A stretch of 61,929 nucleotides of DNA from UBA1205 sp045534635 (GCA_045534635.1 JAZSKB010000032.1:1-61929); one strand, 5' to 3'. Counted from the stretch's first letter, positions 41,063 to 50,460 are shown. Translations and numbers: made by a program. The notes: generated by a model from the letters alone, not told the origin.

Positions 41063-42157
41063 TTATAAAATTATTCCAAAAATTCCAATAATAAATGCTA
41101 AAACTATTTTGATGATTTTCAAATACATAAAATCTTTTGGACGTTCTGCCAAAAGTGGCAATCCCCCGTGTCCTTCTTGAACGATAGAATTGGCGATTAA
41201 TGTTGAAAATGGAATAAGTCCATCTAAAAATAAAAAGAAAATGATTAGATGTGGTCCCGATTCAGGGATAATGCCAATAAGGATTGCTATTAATAATAAA
41301 ATGTATGGACCATAATTGTTGTACATAACATTTTCTAAATCAATAAAATATTCTATTGCGGCAAGTGAAATTAAAATGCCAATAGTCCATGCAAATATTT
41401 TTAGAAAATGTTTTTTTACAACGTGATTCAATAAATGTTTTTCAAAGAAATGTTGTCCAGAAAATATCAAAACGATTAATGTTAATACGCTTATAGTTAG
41501 AAATATAATTTTTTCTCCCGACCAATGATTGTGATGAGAGTGTGGATGAGAAAAAGCATTGCAAAAAGAATGTTCGTGTCCTAACCAGCCAGTTGTAATT
41601 CCAATAATGAAAAAAACAATAAGCGTTATTATTCCGAGTCGGTATAAATGAAATTTAGGGCTGTGTTTTTCGTACGAGTGAGTATGTGAATGTGTTTTAC
41701 AATTTTCTTGATGAATATCAAAATGAACAATAGGGGAATTGGTATTTGATTTTAAAGATTTTTTACCGATAATAGCATCAATAGCATATCCACCAACAAT
41801 AGCAATAGAAAGTAATATTAGAGACAATATTGCCGTATTCTTTGGAGCAAAAGACATCATAAAAAATGCTTCGTCACCAAAAGAAGCAACGGCAGCGGCA
41901 AATAATGCTCCAAAAGTAAGCATGTGATGAGAGTAAAGAGAAACTATTGCAAATATACCAACACAACCCGGAATCCACCCCAAAAAGGCGGCTAATAGTA
42001 TTTGTAAATAATGTTTTTGTTTTACAACAAAAAGCCATTTCCCTTCTGTTTTTACATTAATATACTCTATCAACATCATAAGCATAATAACAACGAATGT
42101 AATAATGATGGATTGAGAAAATAATGTATTGGCTTGATGTAATAAATTGTTTATCAT
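41063..42157 (-). CDS. putative manganese/heavy-metal transporter (10-TM)
   Basis: This 364-residue polytopic protein has about ten transmembrane helices in two halves with matching motifs: AAFLGWIPGCVGIFAIVSLY in the first and AILIGIIPESGPHLIIFFLF in the second. The halves are linked by a histidine-rich loop (ENCKTHSHTHSYEKH, then HEHSFCNAFSHPHSHHNH). This is the layout of the putative manganese transporter family related to ArsP-like permeases. The His-rich loop should bind divalent metal. The start codon overlaps the recR stop (TAATG), so translation is coupled. Confidence 0.8.
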   Translation of the reverse strand: MINNLLHQANTLFSQSIIITFVVIMLMMLIEYINVKTEGKWLFVVKQKHYLQILLAAFLGWIPGCVGIFAIVSLYSHHMLTFGALFAAAVASFGDEAFFMMSFAPKNTAILSLILLSIAIVGGYAIDAIIGKKSLKSNTNSPIVHFDIHQENCKTHSHTHSYEKHSPKFHLYRLGIITLIVFFIIGITTGWLGHEHSFCNAFSHPHSHHNHWSGEKIIFLTISVLTLIVLIFSGQHFFEKHLLNHVVKKHFLKIFAWTIGILISLAAIEYFIDLENVMYNNYGPYILLLIAILIGIIPESGPHLIIFFLFLDGLIPFSTLIANSIVQEGHGGLPLLAERPKDFMYLKIIKIVLAFIIGIFGIIL

Positions 42158-42780
42158 TATCTTATGTTTGTGTCAAAATCTACTCTATGTAATATAGAAC
42201 GAATAAGGGTTATTTCGTCTGTATTTTCTAATTCATTCCCAACGGCAATTCCTCTTGCAATTGTGGTGATTTTTATATCGGGATAACGATTTTTGATATG
42301 TTTGCAAATGTAATATGCTGTTGTGTCGCCTTCTGTGGTGGCAGGTAGAGCCATAAATATTTCATTAATATTGTCTTTAAGAGGGCGTTCGATTAGTGTA
42401 TTGATATTTAAATCAGTAACATTGATACCATTGAGTGGGTCGATAACTCCTCCTAAAATATGATATACTCCTTTATATGCCAATGTACTTTCTATTGCTA
42501 TTACATCTCTAATATCTTGAACGACACATACTAAAGATTTATCTCGAGAAGGATTGGCACATATTTCGCAAATTTCTGCATCTGAAATATTGAAACAGTG
42601 TTTGCAAAAATGGATATTATTTTTCAATTCATCAATTGCAGAAGTAAACAATGCAACTTCTTCTTTTGATTGTTTTAATAGATGTAATGCGAGTCGAATT
42701 GCTGTTCGTTTTCCTATTCCAGGAAGTTTAGCAATTTGATTAACAGTATTTTCTAACAATTTAGATGAATATTCTTGCAT
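42157..42780 (-). CDS. recR: recombination mediator protein RecR
   Basis: RecR acts with RecF and RecO to load RecA on gapped DNA. The 207-residue protein has the helix-hairpin-helix LPGIGKRTAIRLALHLL (about 18-34), a zinc finger CKHCFNISDAEICEIC (about 57-72) and the Toprim domain with VVQDIRDVIAIE and LGGVIDPLNGI. It is the first gene of a four-gene operon. The promoter lies immediately upstream of the start codon. Confidence 0.96.
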   Translation of the reverse strand: MQEYSSKLLENTVNQIAKLPGIGKRTAIRLALHLLKQSKEEVALFTSAIDELKNNIHFCKHCFNISDAEICEICANPSRDKSLVCVVQDIRDVIAIESTLAYKGVYHILGGVIDPLNGINVTDLNINTLIERPLKDNINEIFMALPATTEGDTTAYYICKHIKNRYPDIKITTIARGIAVGNELENTDEITLIRSILHRVDFDTNIR

Positions 42781-42785
42781 AACTG

Positions 42786-42793
42786 CAAAGGTA
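42786..42793 (-). promoter_or_regulatory. -7 promoter element of recR, almost touching the start codon
   Basis: The minus strand reads TACCTTTG, and only 5 bp separate it from the ATG at 42780. As for mnmE, the mRNA is predicted to be leaderless or nearly so. Confidence 0.5.
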
Positions 42794-42877
42794 ACATTTT
42801 TCGTTCAACAATGTTCTATTTGTTGCAAAAAATGTAATAAACAACGATAGATATTGATAATTGTGAGAAAATATTGT

Positions 42878-43867
42878 TTATAAATCTTTTATAAGTGATT
42901 GTTTATCAATATTTTTTCTTTGTTCTGTATAGTTGAGATATTCCTTTTTAGGAATGGCGATTTGGTAAGTTTTTCCTAATTTATTTGTCAATTTAAAAGA
43001 GCGAATCCATGGATTGAAATTTACAAGTTGTTTGTACGAAATATTATGTTGTAAAGCGAAATCAACCCAATTTGTAATAGGAGTATTAATAGTAACATAA
43101 TCGGTAGGAATCGGTTGATATAAATCGGTTAATCGTAGATGTATCCCATAACGTTGTAAATCGTTGAAAATAATTTTTATAGCCAATATTCGATAAACAT
43201 AACGTGCTGTTTCATTGTTTAGTTGTAAATCCCAGTAATTGTTGTTTTTTTGAGTAGAAACTGCTCTTTTGTAACCGCCATCGCCCATATTGTAAGCAGC
43301 GGCAGCAGCAGCCCAAGAAGAATGTTGTTGATATGATTTTTTTAAGTAAGTACAAGCGGCTTTTGTTGCTAAAGAAAGGTCATATCTTTGGTCAACTTCA
43401 TCATTGATTTCTAAACCATAAGCAATACCTGTTTCTTTCATAAATTGCCAAAAACCTGCGGCTTTTGCTGGTGAAACTACATTCATAAGTCCACTTTCTA
43501 TAACGGCTAAATATTTCATATCGTCAGGAATATTGTTTTCTTGTAGAATAGGTTCTATGATAGGAAAATAGCGATATGCTCTTTTGCAAAGTAAAATTAA
43601 ATTAGATTGCCAATAAGTATTTACCAATAGTTCTCTGTCAAGTGCTTCGCGAACATCGTAATTGTCTAAAGGTACATTTTCTCCGCAAAAAGTAAGTTTT
43701 TCTGGAATCGGTGGAGAATAAAGACGATACGCATTTTGAAATGCTTGTTGATAATCATTATCTACAGGTTTTTCAATGGTATTTTGAGATACTAATAATG
43801 TTAAAATTCCGACAAATATGCAACTGCCGATGCATAAACCTATCCATTTCCATAATTTTGTTTTCAT
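42878..43867 (-). CDS. membrane-bound lytic transglycosylase (MltD-like)
   Basis: This 329-residue protein has an N-terminal membrane anchor (about 8-25) and an SLT lysozyme-like domain (about 105-235). The catalytic Glu is in LAVIESGLMNVVSPAKAAGFWQFM, followed by DQRYDLSLATKAACTYL and AAAAYNMGDGGYKRAV. A C-terminal LysM-like segment (about 265-310, NTPITNWVDFALQHNISYKQLVNFNPWI) may bind peptidoglycan; only one such segment is present. It cleaves glycan strands in the periplasm. Its start overlaps the WecA-like gene by 4 bp (ATGA). Confidence 0.85.
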   Translation of the reverse strand: MKTKLWKWIGLCIGSCIFVGILTLLVSQNTIEKPVDNDYQQAFQNAYRLYSPPIPEKLTFCGENVPLDNYDVREALDRELLVNTYWQSNLILLCKRAYRYFPIIEPILQENNIPDDMKYLAVIESGLMNVVSPAKAAGFWQFMKETGIAYGLEINDEVDQRYDLSLATKAACTYLKKSYQQHSSWAAAAAAYNMGDGGYKRAVSTQKNNNYWDLQLNNETARYVYRILAIKIIFNDLQRYGIHLRLTDLYQPIPTDYVTINTPITNWVDFALQHNISYKQLVNFNPWIRSFKLTNKLGKTYQIAIPKKEYLNYTEQRKNIDKQSLIKDL

Positions 43868-44928
43868 TCTTTATCTGTGTTTTGTAGTGAAATATAAAAT
43901 AATACTGAAAAAACAATTATACAATATAATGCAGATATAATCATTAATATAATATTGTTGAAAGGATGCCAATAAATCAACGCTAAAGCCAAACAAATAC
44001 CAACAATGGTGATAATTGCATAAATAATAGGAACCCAAAATTGTGGCACGCCTGCATATACTAAATGATGTGTAGTATGTCCTTTATCTCCTATAAATGG
44101 AGATTTCCCTTTGCTAATTCGTTTTGTAAATACGGTTAAAGTATCACAAAGAGGTATAATAAAAATTAGAATTGTACATAAAATATGTCGAACAGATATT
44201 GTGAGATTTATATCGGTGTTGTACAATATAGGATTCCATATATAAATCATGCTGAAAATTGCTAACAAACAGCCTAATTGTAAACTACCCGTATCTCCCA
44301 TATACATTTTAGAAGGGTAAATATTGTATGGCAAAAAAACGATAATAGAACAAATAACACCTAAAAGTATCATTTGATTTACTATGCTAATTTTTTGAGT
44401 AAGCAAACCTAATGTCAAAATTCCTATTAAAATAAATAGTGAGACTATAGCGGTAACGCCATCCATATTGTCCAGCATGTTTATAGAATTGATAAGTCCT
44501 GATACCCAAATTATTGTTAATGCAGAATTTATCCAAAAATTGTGTGTGATTTTTATATAAATATCTGCTGAAATTAAAATAATAGCAATCAAAATTTGTA
44601 GTGTGAATTTTATTGCAACAGAGGCATTGTGTCTGTCGTCGTAAATTCCCAATGAAAAACAAATCAATAAACAAAGTATAATACTTGTAATTTGTTTTGT
44701 ATCAATATAATAATGAGGTATAAATAAAGATATTGCAAGTAGGGATATCATCGGTCCGCAAAGAAATGATATGCCACCAATGGCAGGTTTATGGAGAACT
44801 TCCCAACGAACAATATTTTGAGGCAAGTTTTTGGCAAATTTATTTCCTGTGTATTTTAAAAACAAGAAATTGACCAATAAAGAAATACTAATTGTTACAA
44901 AACAAATAACACAAACTAACTTTATCAT
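43864..44928 (-). CDS. WecA/TagO-like undecaprenyl-phosphate sugar-1-phosphate transferase
   Basis: This 354-residue inner-membrane protein of the MraY/WecA family moves a sugar-1-phosphate from a UDP-sugar to undecaprenyl phosphate, starting O-antigen or cell-wall polymer synthesis. It has about ten to eleven helices and the family motifs GIYDDRHN, NMLDNMDGVTAIVS (catalytic Asp residues), YMGDTGSLQLG and the loop RISKGKSPFIGDKGHTTHHL. Absence of MraY-specific neighbours and the family motifs favour WecA. It leads a two-gene operon with the lytic transglycosylase. Confidence 0.88.
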   Translation of the reverse strand: MIKLVCVICFVTISISLLVNFLFLKYTGNKFAKNLPQNIVRWEVLHKPAIGGISFLCGPMISLLAISLFIPHYYIDTKQITSIILCLLICFSLGIYDDRHNASVAIKFTLQILIAIILISADIYIKITHNFWINSALTIIWVSGLINSINMLDNMDGVTAIVSLFILIGILTLGLLTQKISIVNQMILLGVICSIIVFLPYNIYPSKMYMGDTGSLQLGCLLAIFSMIYIWNPILYNTDINLTISVRHILCTILIFIIPLCDTLTVFTKRISKGKSPFIGDKGHTTHHLVYAGVPQFWVPIIYAIITIVGICLALALIYWHPFNNIILMIISALYCIIVFSVLFYISLQNTDKE

Positions 44929-44975
44929 CTTTTATTAAAAAATTATAAACAACAAATATTTATCGTACTTATTTG

Positions 44976-44983
44976 CAAAAGTA
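44976..44983 (-). promoter_or_regulatory. -7 promoter element of the WecA-like operon
   Basis: The minus strand reads TACTTTTG, 47 bp before the start at 44928. It is divergent from the korA promoter. Confidence 0.5.
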
Positions 44984-45138
44984 TCATTTTTTTGTGAAAA
45001 AGAATGCCAAAATGATGATTTTTTAATAGTAATAATTGCTCTAAGAATAGGCAAAATCGGTAAAAATAAATGCTAATTAACAGAAAATAAGAGTTTTATT
45101 TTTTTTCAAAAAAATAGTTTTGGTGTGCTAAAAAACTA

Positions 45139-45146
45139 TACTTTTG
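45139..45146 (+). promoter_or_regulatory. -7 promoter element of korAB
   Basis: TACTTTTG lies 53 bp before korA, with TTTTGG upstream at 45118-45123. Confidence 0.55.
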
Positions 45147-45199
45147 CATATCCGTTCTAAATGATGATGGAATATTAATTAAAATAGTAATAATAAGTT

Positions 45200-47041
45200 A
45201 TGACAAAGGACAATTTGAAATTTGTTGACAAAGAAAGCGTTGTTGTGAAATTTGTAGGAGATTCTGGAGATGGTATGCAGTTGACAGGAACTCTGTTTTC
45301 AGACGCATCTGCCTTGAATGGCAATGATTTAGCGACATTTCCCGATTATCCTGCAGAAATTCGAGCACCGCACAATACAGTAGCAGGAGTTTCTGGTTTT
45401 CAGGTTCATATCGGAAAAGAAATTCGAACAGTAGGTGATAATTGTGATGTTTTAGTAGCGATGAATCCTGCTTCATTGAAAGCAAATCTAAAATGGGCTG
45501 CTATCGGTGGTACTATTATCGTTGATGTTGACACGTTTGAACCTAAAGCAATGGAAAAAGCAGGTTATACCGAAAATCCGTTGTTAGATGGTTCTTTATC
45601 AAGTTATCATGTGGTTACTGCTCCAATATCATCAAGTTCCAAACGTATTGGACAAGAGTTTGGATTAGATATGAAATCGGCAGAACGTACAAAAAATATG
45701 TTCGCTTTGGGTATTGTTTCTTTTATTTTTGATAGAAATCTTGAAACTATCAGCAAATCTTTAGAAGCAAAATTCAAAAATAAACCAGATTTAGCAAAGG
45801 TTAATATAGAAGTATTGAAAGCCGGTTACATATATGCAGAATCCGCAGAAATAGTAGAATCTCGTTATCATGTACAAACTGCTTCTTTGGAAAAAGGGCG
45901 TTATCGTAATATTTCAGGAAACGTAGCGACCGCTTGGGGGTTACTGGCAGCATCTGAAAAATCAGGAAGACCATTATTTTTAGGTTCTTATCCTATTACT
46001 CCCGCTACAGATATTATGATAGAATTGGCAAAACATAAATCTTTGAACGCCAAAGTAATGCAATGTGAAGATGAAATTGCGGGTATTTGTTCTACAATAG
46101 GTGCTGCATTTTCAGGTGCAATGGCAGTAACAAGTACTTCTGGTCCTGGTTTATCTTTGAAATCAGAAGCCTTGGGATTAGCAGTAATGACAGAATTGCC
46201 AATAGTCGTGATTGATGTTCAAAGAGGTGGTCCTTCTACAGGTCTTCCTACCAAATCCGAACAAAGCGATTTGAATCAAGCCTTATTTGGACGTAATGGA
46301 GAATGTCCTTGTATCGTTATATCGTCTATATCTCCAAGTGATTGTTTCTATACTGCATTTACAGCAGCAAAATTGGCTATGGAACACATGACTCCTGTAA
46401 TTATGTTGTCAGATGGTTCTTTGGGTAATGGTTCTGAAATATTCCGTATCCCAAAAATGGCGGATATGCCAGTAATTACTCCTCCAATTGCAAAACCTAA
46501 CGACCCTGATTATGCTCCTTATCGTAGAGATGAAAAAACTTTTGTTAGACAATGGGCATTACCAGGAACAGAAGGCTTAAGACATCGTATTGGTGGTTTG
46601 GAAAAAACGGATGTAAAAGGTGCTGTTTCTACTGACCCTCTCAACCACGAAAAAATGGTAGATTATCGTAGAAAAAAAGTAGAAAAAGTTGCTGATTTTA
46701 TTCCAGAACAAGAAGTTATTGGTGAAAAAGAAGGCGATTTATTGGTTGTAAGTTGGGGTGGTACATTTGGACAAACTTTGATGGCTGTCAAAGCAATGCA
46801 AGCACAAGGTCATAAGGTAAGTTTGGCACATTTTAAATATATATCACCGCTTCCAAAAAATACTCCTGAGATTTTCAAAAACTTCAAAAAAATTGTAGTA
46901 TGTGAGCTTAATAATGGTCAATTCGTAAATTATTTACGCATGACATATCCTCAATATACTTATGAACAATACAATAAGTATCAAGGACTTCCATTTACTA
47001 CACAAGAATTAACAGAAAAGTTCAACCAAATTATCAAATAG
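45200..47041 (+). CDS. korA: 2-oxoacid:ferredoxin oxidoreductase, alpha subunit (fused gamma-alpha)
   Basis: With KorB this enzyme oxidatively decarboxylates a 2-oxoacid, most likely 2-oxoglutarate, to the acyl-CoA and reduces ferredoxin, an oxygen-sensitive anaerobic step. The 613-residue protein has the gamma domain first (about 10-190, VVKFVGDSGDGMQLTGTLFSDA), then the alpha pyrimidine-binding domain (GSYPITPATDIMIELAKH, then CEDEIAGICSTIGAAFSGAMAVTSTSGPGLSLKSEALGLA), and a C-terminal transketolase-like domain. The fused order is the usual KorA type. It lies 3 bp upstream of korB. Confidence 0.92.
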   Translation: MTKDNLKFVDKESVVVKFVGDSGDGMQLTGTLFSDASALNGNDLATFPDYPAEIRAPHNTVAGVSGFQVHIGKEIRTVGDNCDVLVAMNPASLKANLKWAAIGGTIIVDVDTFEPKAMEKAGYTENPLLDGSLSSYHVVTAPISSSSKRIGQEFGLDMKSAERTKNMFALGIVSFIFDRNLETISKSLEAKFKNKPDLAKVNIEVLKAGYIYAESAEIVESRYHVQTASLEKGRYRNISGNVATAWGLLAASEKSGRPLFLGSYPITPATDIMIELAKHKSLNAKVMQCEDEIAGICSTIGAAFSGAMAVTSTSGPGLSLKSEALGLAVMTELPIVVIDVQRGGPSTGLPTKSEQSDLNQALFGRNGECPCIVISSISPSDCFYTAFTAAKLAMEHMTPVIMLSDGSLGNGSEIFRIPKMADMPVITPPIAKPNDPDYAPYRRDEKTFVRQWALPGTEGLRHRIGGLEKTDVKGAVSTDPLNHEKMVDYRRKKVEKVADFIPEQEVIGEKEGDLLVVSWGGTFGQTLMAVKAMQAQGHKVSLAHFKYISPLPKNTPEIFKNFKKIVVCELNNGQFVNYLRMTYPQYTYEQYNKYQGLPFTTQELTEKFNQIIK

Positions 47042-47044
47042 GCT

Positions 47045-48076
47045 ATGAGTTACGAAGCAATAGAAAGATCGAATGTTGAATTGACAAAAGCAGATTTTGC
47101 AAGTGATCAAATGGTTAAATGGTGTCCAGGATGTGGTTCACATGCTATTTTGGCATCATTAGAAAATATTTTTCCTAAAATAGGATACAAAAAAGAGAAC
47201 TTCTGTCTAATTTCAGGAATAGGTTGTGCTTCTCGTTTTCCTTACTATGTAAATACTTATGGTTTTCATGGTATTCACGGAAGACCGAATCCTATTGCAA
47301 CAGGAGTTAGAGTTAACAATAGACAATTGAGCGTATGGGTGATTTCTGGTGATGGCGATTCTATGGCTATCGGAGGAAATCATTTTATACATACAGTTCG
47401 TAGAAATGTAGATTTGAATATTATGATATTCAACAACCAAATATATGGTTTGACTAAAGGTCAATATTCTCCTACAACTCCTTTTGGAAAAATTACAAAA
47501 ACATCTCCACAAGGAACTATAGAACAACCATTTATTCCAGGACAAATAGTATTGGGGGCTAATGGTACATTTTTTGCTCGCGTGGTGGACAACAACTTGA
47601 AATTGATGCAAGATGTAATGTTTGAAGCTGCAAAGCATGATGGAACTTCTGTGGTAGAATTTTTACAAAATTGTGTTATTTTCAACGATGGTGCTCACGA
47701 AACTATCACCAATAGAGAACATGCTGCCGATAGACAATTGATACTCAAACATGGAGAACCAATGATATTTGGTAAAAATAGAGATAAAGGTATTGTTCTT
47801 GGTGCTAAAGGTTTAGAAGTTGTTACCATTGGTCAAAATGGTATTACTGAAAAAGATATTTTGGTACATGATATGTATCAAAAAGACCCTGGGTTACATC
47901 TTATGTTAGCACAAATGAGTTTGCCAGAATTTCCGATTGCATTAGGTGTGATTCGTTCTGTTGACGCTCCTACATACGACCAATTGGTAGAAAATCAAAT
48001 CGCAAAAGCAAAAGCAGAATCAAAAATCCAATGTGTTGACGACTTATTGAATAGTGGTGACACTTGGGAAATCTAA
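47045..48076 (+). CDS. korB: 2-oxoacid:ferredoxin oxidoreductase, beta subunit
   Basis: This 343-residue subunit binds thiamine pyrophosphate and the iron-sulfur cluster. Visible landmarks are WCPGCGSHAILASL (CPxC, residues about 27-30), GIGCASRFPYYVNTYGFHGIHGRP, the TPP motif GDGDSMAIGGNHFIHTVRRN with a later NNQIYGLTKGQYSPTTPFG, and EFLQNCVIFND with a conserved Cys. The length is typical of KorB. A terminator follows 33 bp after the stop. Confidence 0.93.
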   Translation: MSYEAIERSNVELTKADFASDQMVKWCPGCGSHAILASLENIFPKIGYKKENFCLISGIGCASRFPYYVNTYGFHGIHGRPNPIATGVRVNNRQLSVWVISGDGDSMAIGGNHFIHTVRRNVDLNIMIFNNQIYGLTKGQYSPTTPFGKITKTSPQGTIEQPFIPGQIVLGANGTFFARVVDNNLKLMQDVMFEAAKHDGTSVVEFLQNCVIFNDGAHETITNREHAADRQLILKHGEPMIFGKNRDKGIVLGAKGLEVVTIGQNGITEKDILVHDMYQKDPGLHLMLAQMSLPEFPIALGVIRSVDAPTYDQLVENQIAKAKAESKIQCVDDLLNSGDTWEI

Positions 48077-48109
48077 TATTTAACTTTTTTATTTTGGTAA
48101 AATTAATTA

Positions 48110-48138
48110 AGGAGAACCATTAGGTTCTCCTATTTTTT
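48110..48138 (+). terminator. terminator of korAB
   Basis: AGGAGAACC (48110-48118) pairs with GGTTCTCCT (48123-48131) around ATTA, followed by ATTTTTTT. I see no gene in the remaining 48139-48267. Confidence 0.85.
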
Positions 48139-48267
48139 TATTTATACAATAAAAATATAAATGTTTTTTGTGTTATAATCTTCAGATTATTAGAGGTTTG
48201 TATGAAATTTTTTTTTGTGTAAAAAAAAAAAAATTAGAATAATCTATTTTGGTAAGGATAAATATTG

Positions 48268-48275
48268 TAATTTTG
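48268..48275 (+). promoter_or_regulatory. -7 promoter element of tRNA-Pro
   Basis: TAATTTTG lies 13 bp before the tRNA 5' end, with TTTG at 48248-48251 as the upstream element. Confidence 0.6.
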
Positions 48276-48288
48276 CAACATAAAAAAT

Positions 48289-48362
48289 CGGGGTGTGGCG
48301 CAGTTGGCTAGCGCACTTGCATGGGGTGCAAGGGGTCGGAAGTTCGAGTCTTCTTACCCCGA
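48289..48362 (+). tRNA. tRNA-Pro (anticodon GGG)
   Basis: Acceptor CGGGGTG pairs with TACCCCG (one G-U). The D-arm has GGCGCAGTTGGCTAGCGC, the anticodon arm is CTTGC-ATGGGGT-GCAAG with GGG at positions 34-36, and the T-arm is GGAAGTTCGAGTCTTC. The discriminator is A and CCA is not encoded. A T-run follows directly. Confidence 0.93.
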
Positions 48363-48406
48363 TTTTTTTTTTAGAAAAATGAGGTTTAAGAAACGAAAAA
48401 AAATTA

Positions 48407-48414
48407 TACCTTTG
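48407..48414 (+). promoter_or_regulatory. -7 promoter element of arcC
   Basis: TACCTTTG lies 27 bp before the carbamate kinase start. Confidence 0.55.
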
Positions 48415-48441
48415 CATTCATTTTTATGTAATTTATAGTTT

Positions 48442-49386
48442 ATGGCAAAAATAGCAGTTGTAGCCTTTGGAGGCAATGCATTATTGAGAAGTGGACAAAA
48501 AGGTACATATCAAGAACAAATTGAAAATGTAACTACAACTTGTGAATCAATACTTCCATTAATAGAAAGAGGATATAATCTTATTATTGGTCATGGCAAT
48601 GGTCCTCAAGTGGGAAATGTGATGTTGCAACACGAAATTGCGGCACGTGTAACCAATGTATTGGCGATGCCTTTGGATTTTTGTGTTTCAGAAACGCAAG
48701 GTTCTATCGGTTATTTGATAGAACAAGGATTACGAAATACGCTTTATAGGCATCATCAAGAACGTAATGTAGTGAGTGTTATTACACAAGTGCTTGTAGA
48801 TGAAAAAGATGCATTGTTTAAAAATCCAACAAAACCTGTAGGACCATACTATAAATTGAAAGATATGAAAGCATTTATAGAACAAAATCCAGGAACACAA
48901 TTCAAAGAAGACCCAAAAGGTAATGGTTGGCGTAGAGTTGTGGCTTCTCCACAGCCGATAGGCATTATGAATGTAGAAATTGTTGAATCATTGGCAAAAG
49001 AAGGAAATATTGTTGTTACCGTTGGAGGTGGAGGTATTCCTGTTATTAAAGATAAACAAGGTTATATACATGGAGTGGAGGCTGTTATTGATAAAGATTT
49101 AGCTTCTGCATTGATGGCGGTAAAAGTAAATGCCGATGAGTTTTATATTTTGACAGATGTTCCAAAAGTATATATCAATTTTAGAAAACCAGATGAAAAG
49201 GCTTTAGATGTTATAACCATTGCAGAAGCGGAAAAGTATTTGGCAGAAAAACAATTTGCGGAAGGTTCTATGGCTCCAAAGGTAAGAGCGGCTATTTATT
49301 TTGTTAAAAATGGTGGAAAAGAATGTATCATAACAGAAGCCACCCAATTGAATAATCCACAATGTGGAACTCGTATTGTAAAGTAA
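48442..49386 (+). CDS. arcC: carbamate kinase
   Basis: Carbamate kinase makes ATP from carbamoyl phosphate and ADP, the last step of the arginine deiminase pathway. This 314-residue protein shows the family landmarks VVAFGGNALL at the N-terminus, IGHGNGPQVGNVMLQ (about 49-63), AMPLDFCVSETQGSIGYLIEQ, RRVVASPQP, VGGGGIPVI, GVEAVIDKDLASALMA and EGSMAPKVRAAIYFV. The ornithine carbamoyltransferase gene follows after 39 bp, so the pair can run from citrulline or carbamoyl phosphate to ATP. The arginine deiminase gene (arcA) is not in the window. Confidence 0.96.
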   Translation: MAKIAVVAFGGNALLRSGQKGTYQEQIENVTTTCESILPLIERGYNLIIGHGNGPQVGNVMLQHEIAARVTNVLAMPLDFCVSETQGSIGYLIEQGLRNTLYRHHQERNVVSVITQVLVDEKDALFKNPTKPVGPYYKLKDMKAFIEQNPGTQFKEDPKGNGWRRVVASPQPIGIMNVEIVESLAKEGNIVVTVGGGGIPVIKDKQGYIHGVEAVIDKDLASALMAVKVNADEFYILTDVPKVYINFRKPDEKALDVITIAEAEKYLAEKQFAEGSMAPKVRAAIYFVKNGGKECIITEATQLNNPQCGTRIVK

Positions 49387-49425
49387 ATAATTATTTTTAA
49401 TATATAATCAATAAAATATAAAGTT

Positions 49426-50427
49426 ATGGCATTTAATCTCAGAAATAGAAGTTTTTTGAAATTATTAGACTTCTCTCCAAAAGAAATTCAATTTTTATTA
49501 GATTTAGCAGCAGACCTTAAAAAGGCAAAATATGCTGGAACAGAACAACCAAAATTGAAAGGTAAAAATATCGCATTGATATTTGAAAAAACATCAACCC
49601 GTACAAGATGTGCTTTTGAAACAGCGGCTTACGACCAAGGTGCTCATGTAACCTATTTAGGACCTACAGGTTCTCAAATTGGTATCAAAGAATCAATGAA
49701 AGATACCGCTCGAGTATTGGGTCGTATGTACGATGGTATTGAATATCGTGGTTTTGACCAAGCAACTGTTGAGGAATTGGCTCAATATGCTGGTGTTCCT
49801 GTATGGAATGGATTGACCAACGAATTTCACCCAACTCAAATTTTGGCAGATTTTCTTACAATGCGTGAACATGTAAGCAAACCTCTCAATGAAGTAACTT
49901 TTGCTTATTTAGGCGATGCTCGTTTCAATATGGGAAATTCTTTGATGGTTGGTGGTGTAAAAATGGGTATGGATGTAAGAATTGTTGCTCCTAAAAAATT
50001 ACAACCAAGTAAAGAATTGATTGATACTTGTAAACAAATTGCTAAAGAAACAGGGGCTAAATTAACAGTTACTGACAATGTTGAAAAAGGTGTGAAAGGT
50101 TGTGATTTCTTATATACAGATGTTTGGGTTTCTATGGGAGAGCCTGCTGAAGTTTGGAAAGAACGTATTGATATGTTAAAACCTTTCCAAGTGAATAAAG
50201 AAACAATGAAATTGACAGGTAATCCTGATTGTAAATTTATGCATTGTTTGCCTGCATATCACAATTTGGAAACACAAGTAGGTAGAGATGTTCACAAACA
50301 ATTTGGTTTAAACGGAATTGAAGTTACAGAAGATGTTTTTGAATCGAAAAATTCTATCGTTTTCGATGAGGCAGAAAATAGAATGCATACCATTAAAGCA
50401 GTAATGGTGGCCACATTAGGTGATTAA
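49426..50427 (+). CDS. arcB: ornithine carbamoyltransferase
   Basis: This 333-residue enzyme interconverts ornithine plus carbamoyl phosphate with citrulline. It has the carbamoyl-phosphate loop FEKTSTRTRCAFE (about 54-66), the GSQIGIKESMKDTARVLGRMYDGIEYRG segment, FHPTQILADFLTM, the ornithine-binding TDVWVSMGE and the HCLPAYH loop. Its place after carbamate kinase favours the catabolic form (ArcB), but the sequence alone does not exclude a biosynthetic ArgF role. A strong terminator starts 4 bp after the stop. Confidence 0.93.
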   Translation: MAFNLRNRSFLKLLDFSPKEIQFLLDLAADLKKAKYAGTEQPKLKGKNIALIFEKTSTRTRCAFETAAYDQGAHVTYLGPTGSQIGIKESMKDTARVLGRMYDGIEYRGFDQATVEELAQYAGVPVWNGLTNEFHPTQILADFLTMREHVSKPLNEVTFAYLGDARFNMGNSLMVGGVKMGMDVRIVAPKKLQPSKELIDTCKQIAKETGAKLTVTDNVEKGVKGCDFLYTDVWVSMGEPAEVWKERIDMLKPFQVNKETMKLTGNPDCKFMHCLPAYHNLETQVGRDVHKQFGLNGIEVTEDVFESKNSIVFDEAENRMHTIKAVMVATLGD

Positions 50428-50430
50428 CAA

Positions 50431-50460
50431 TTAGGCTCGGCAACGCCGAGCCTAACTTTT
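50431..50460 (+). terminator. terminator of arcC-arcB
   Basis: TTAGGCTCGGC (50431-50441) pairs perfectly with GCCGAGCCTAA (50445-50455) around AAC and is followed by CTTTT. Confidence 0.85.

Noticed and set aside
48442..50427. Complete arginine deiminase operon
   Set aside because: Only carbamate kinase and ornithine carbamoyltransferase are present; no arginine deiminase or arginine/ornithine antiporter gene is in the window.
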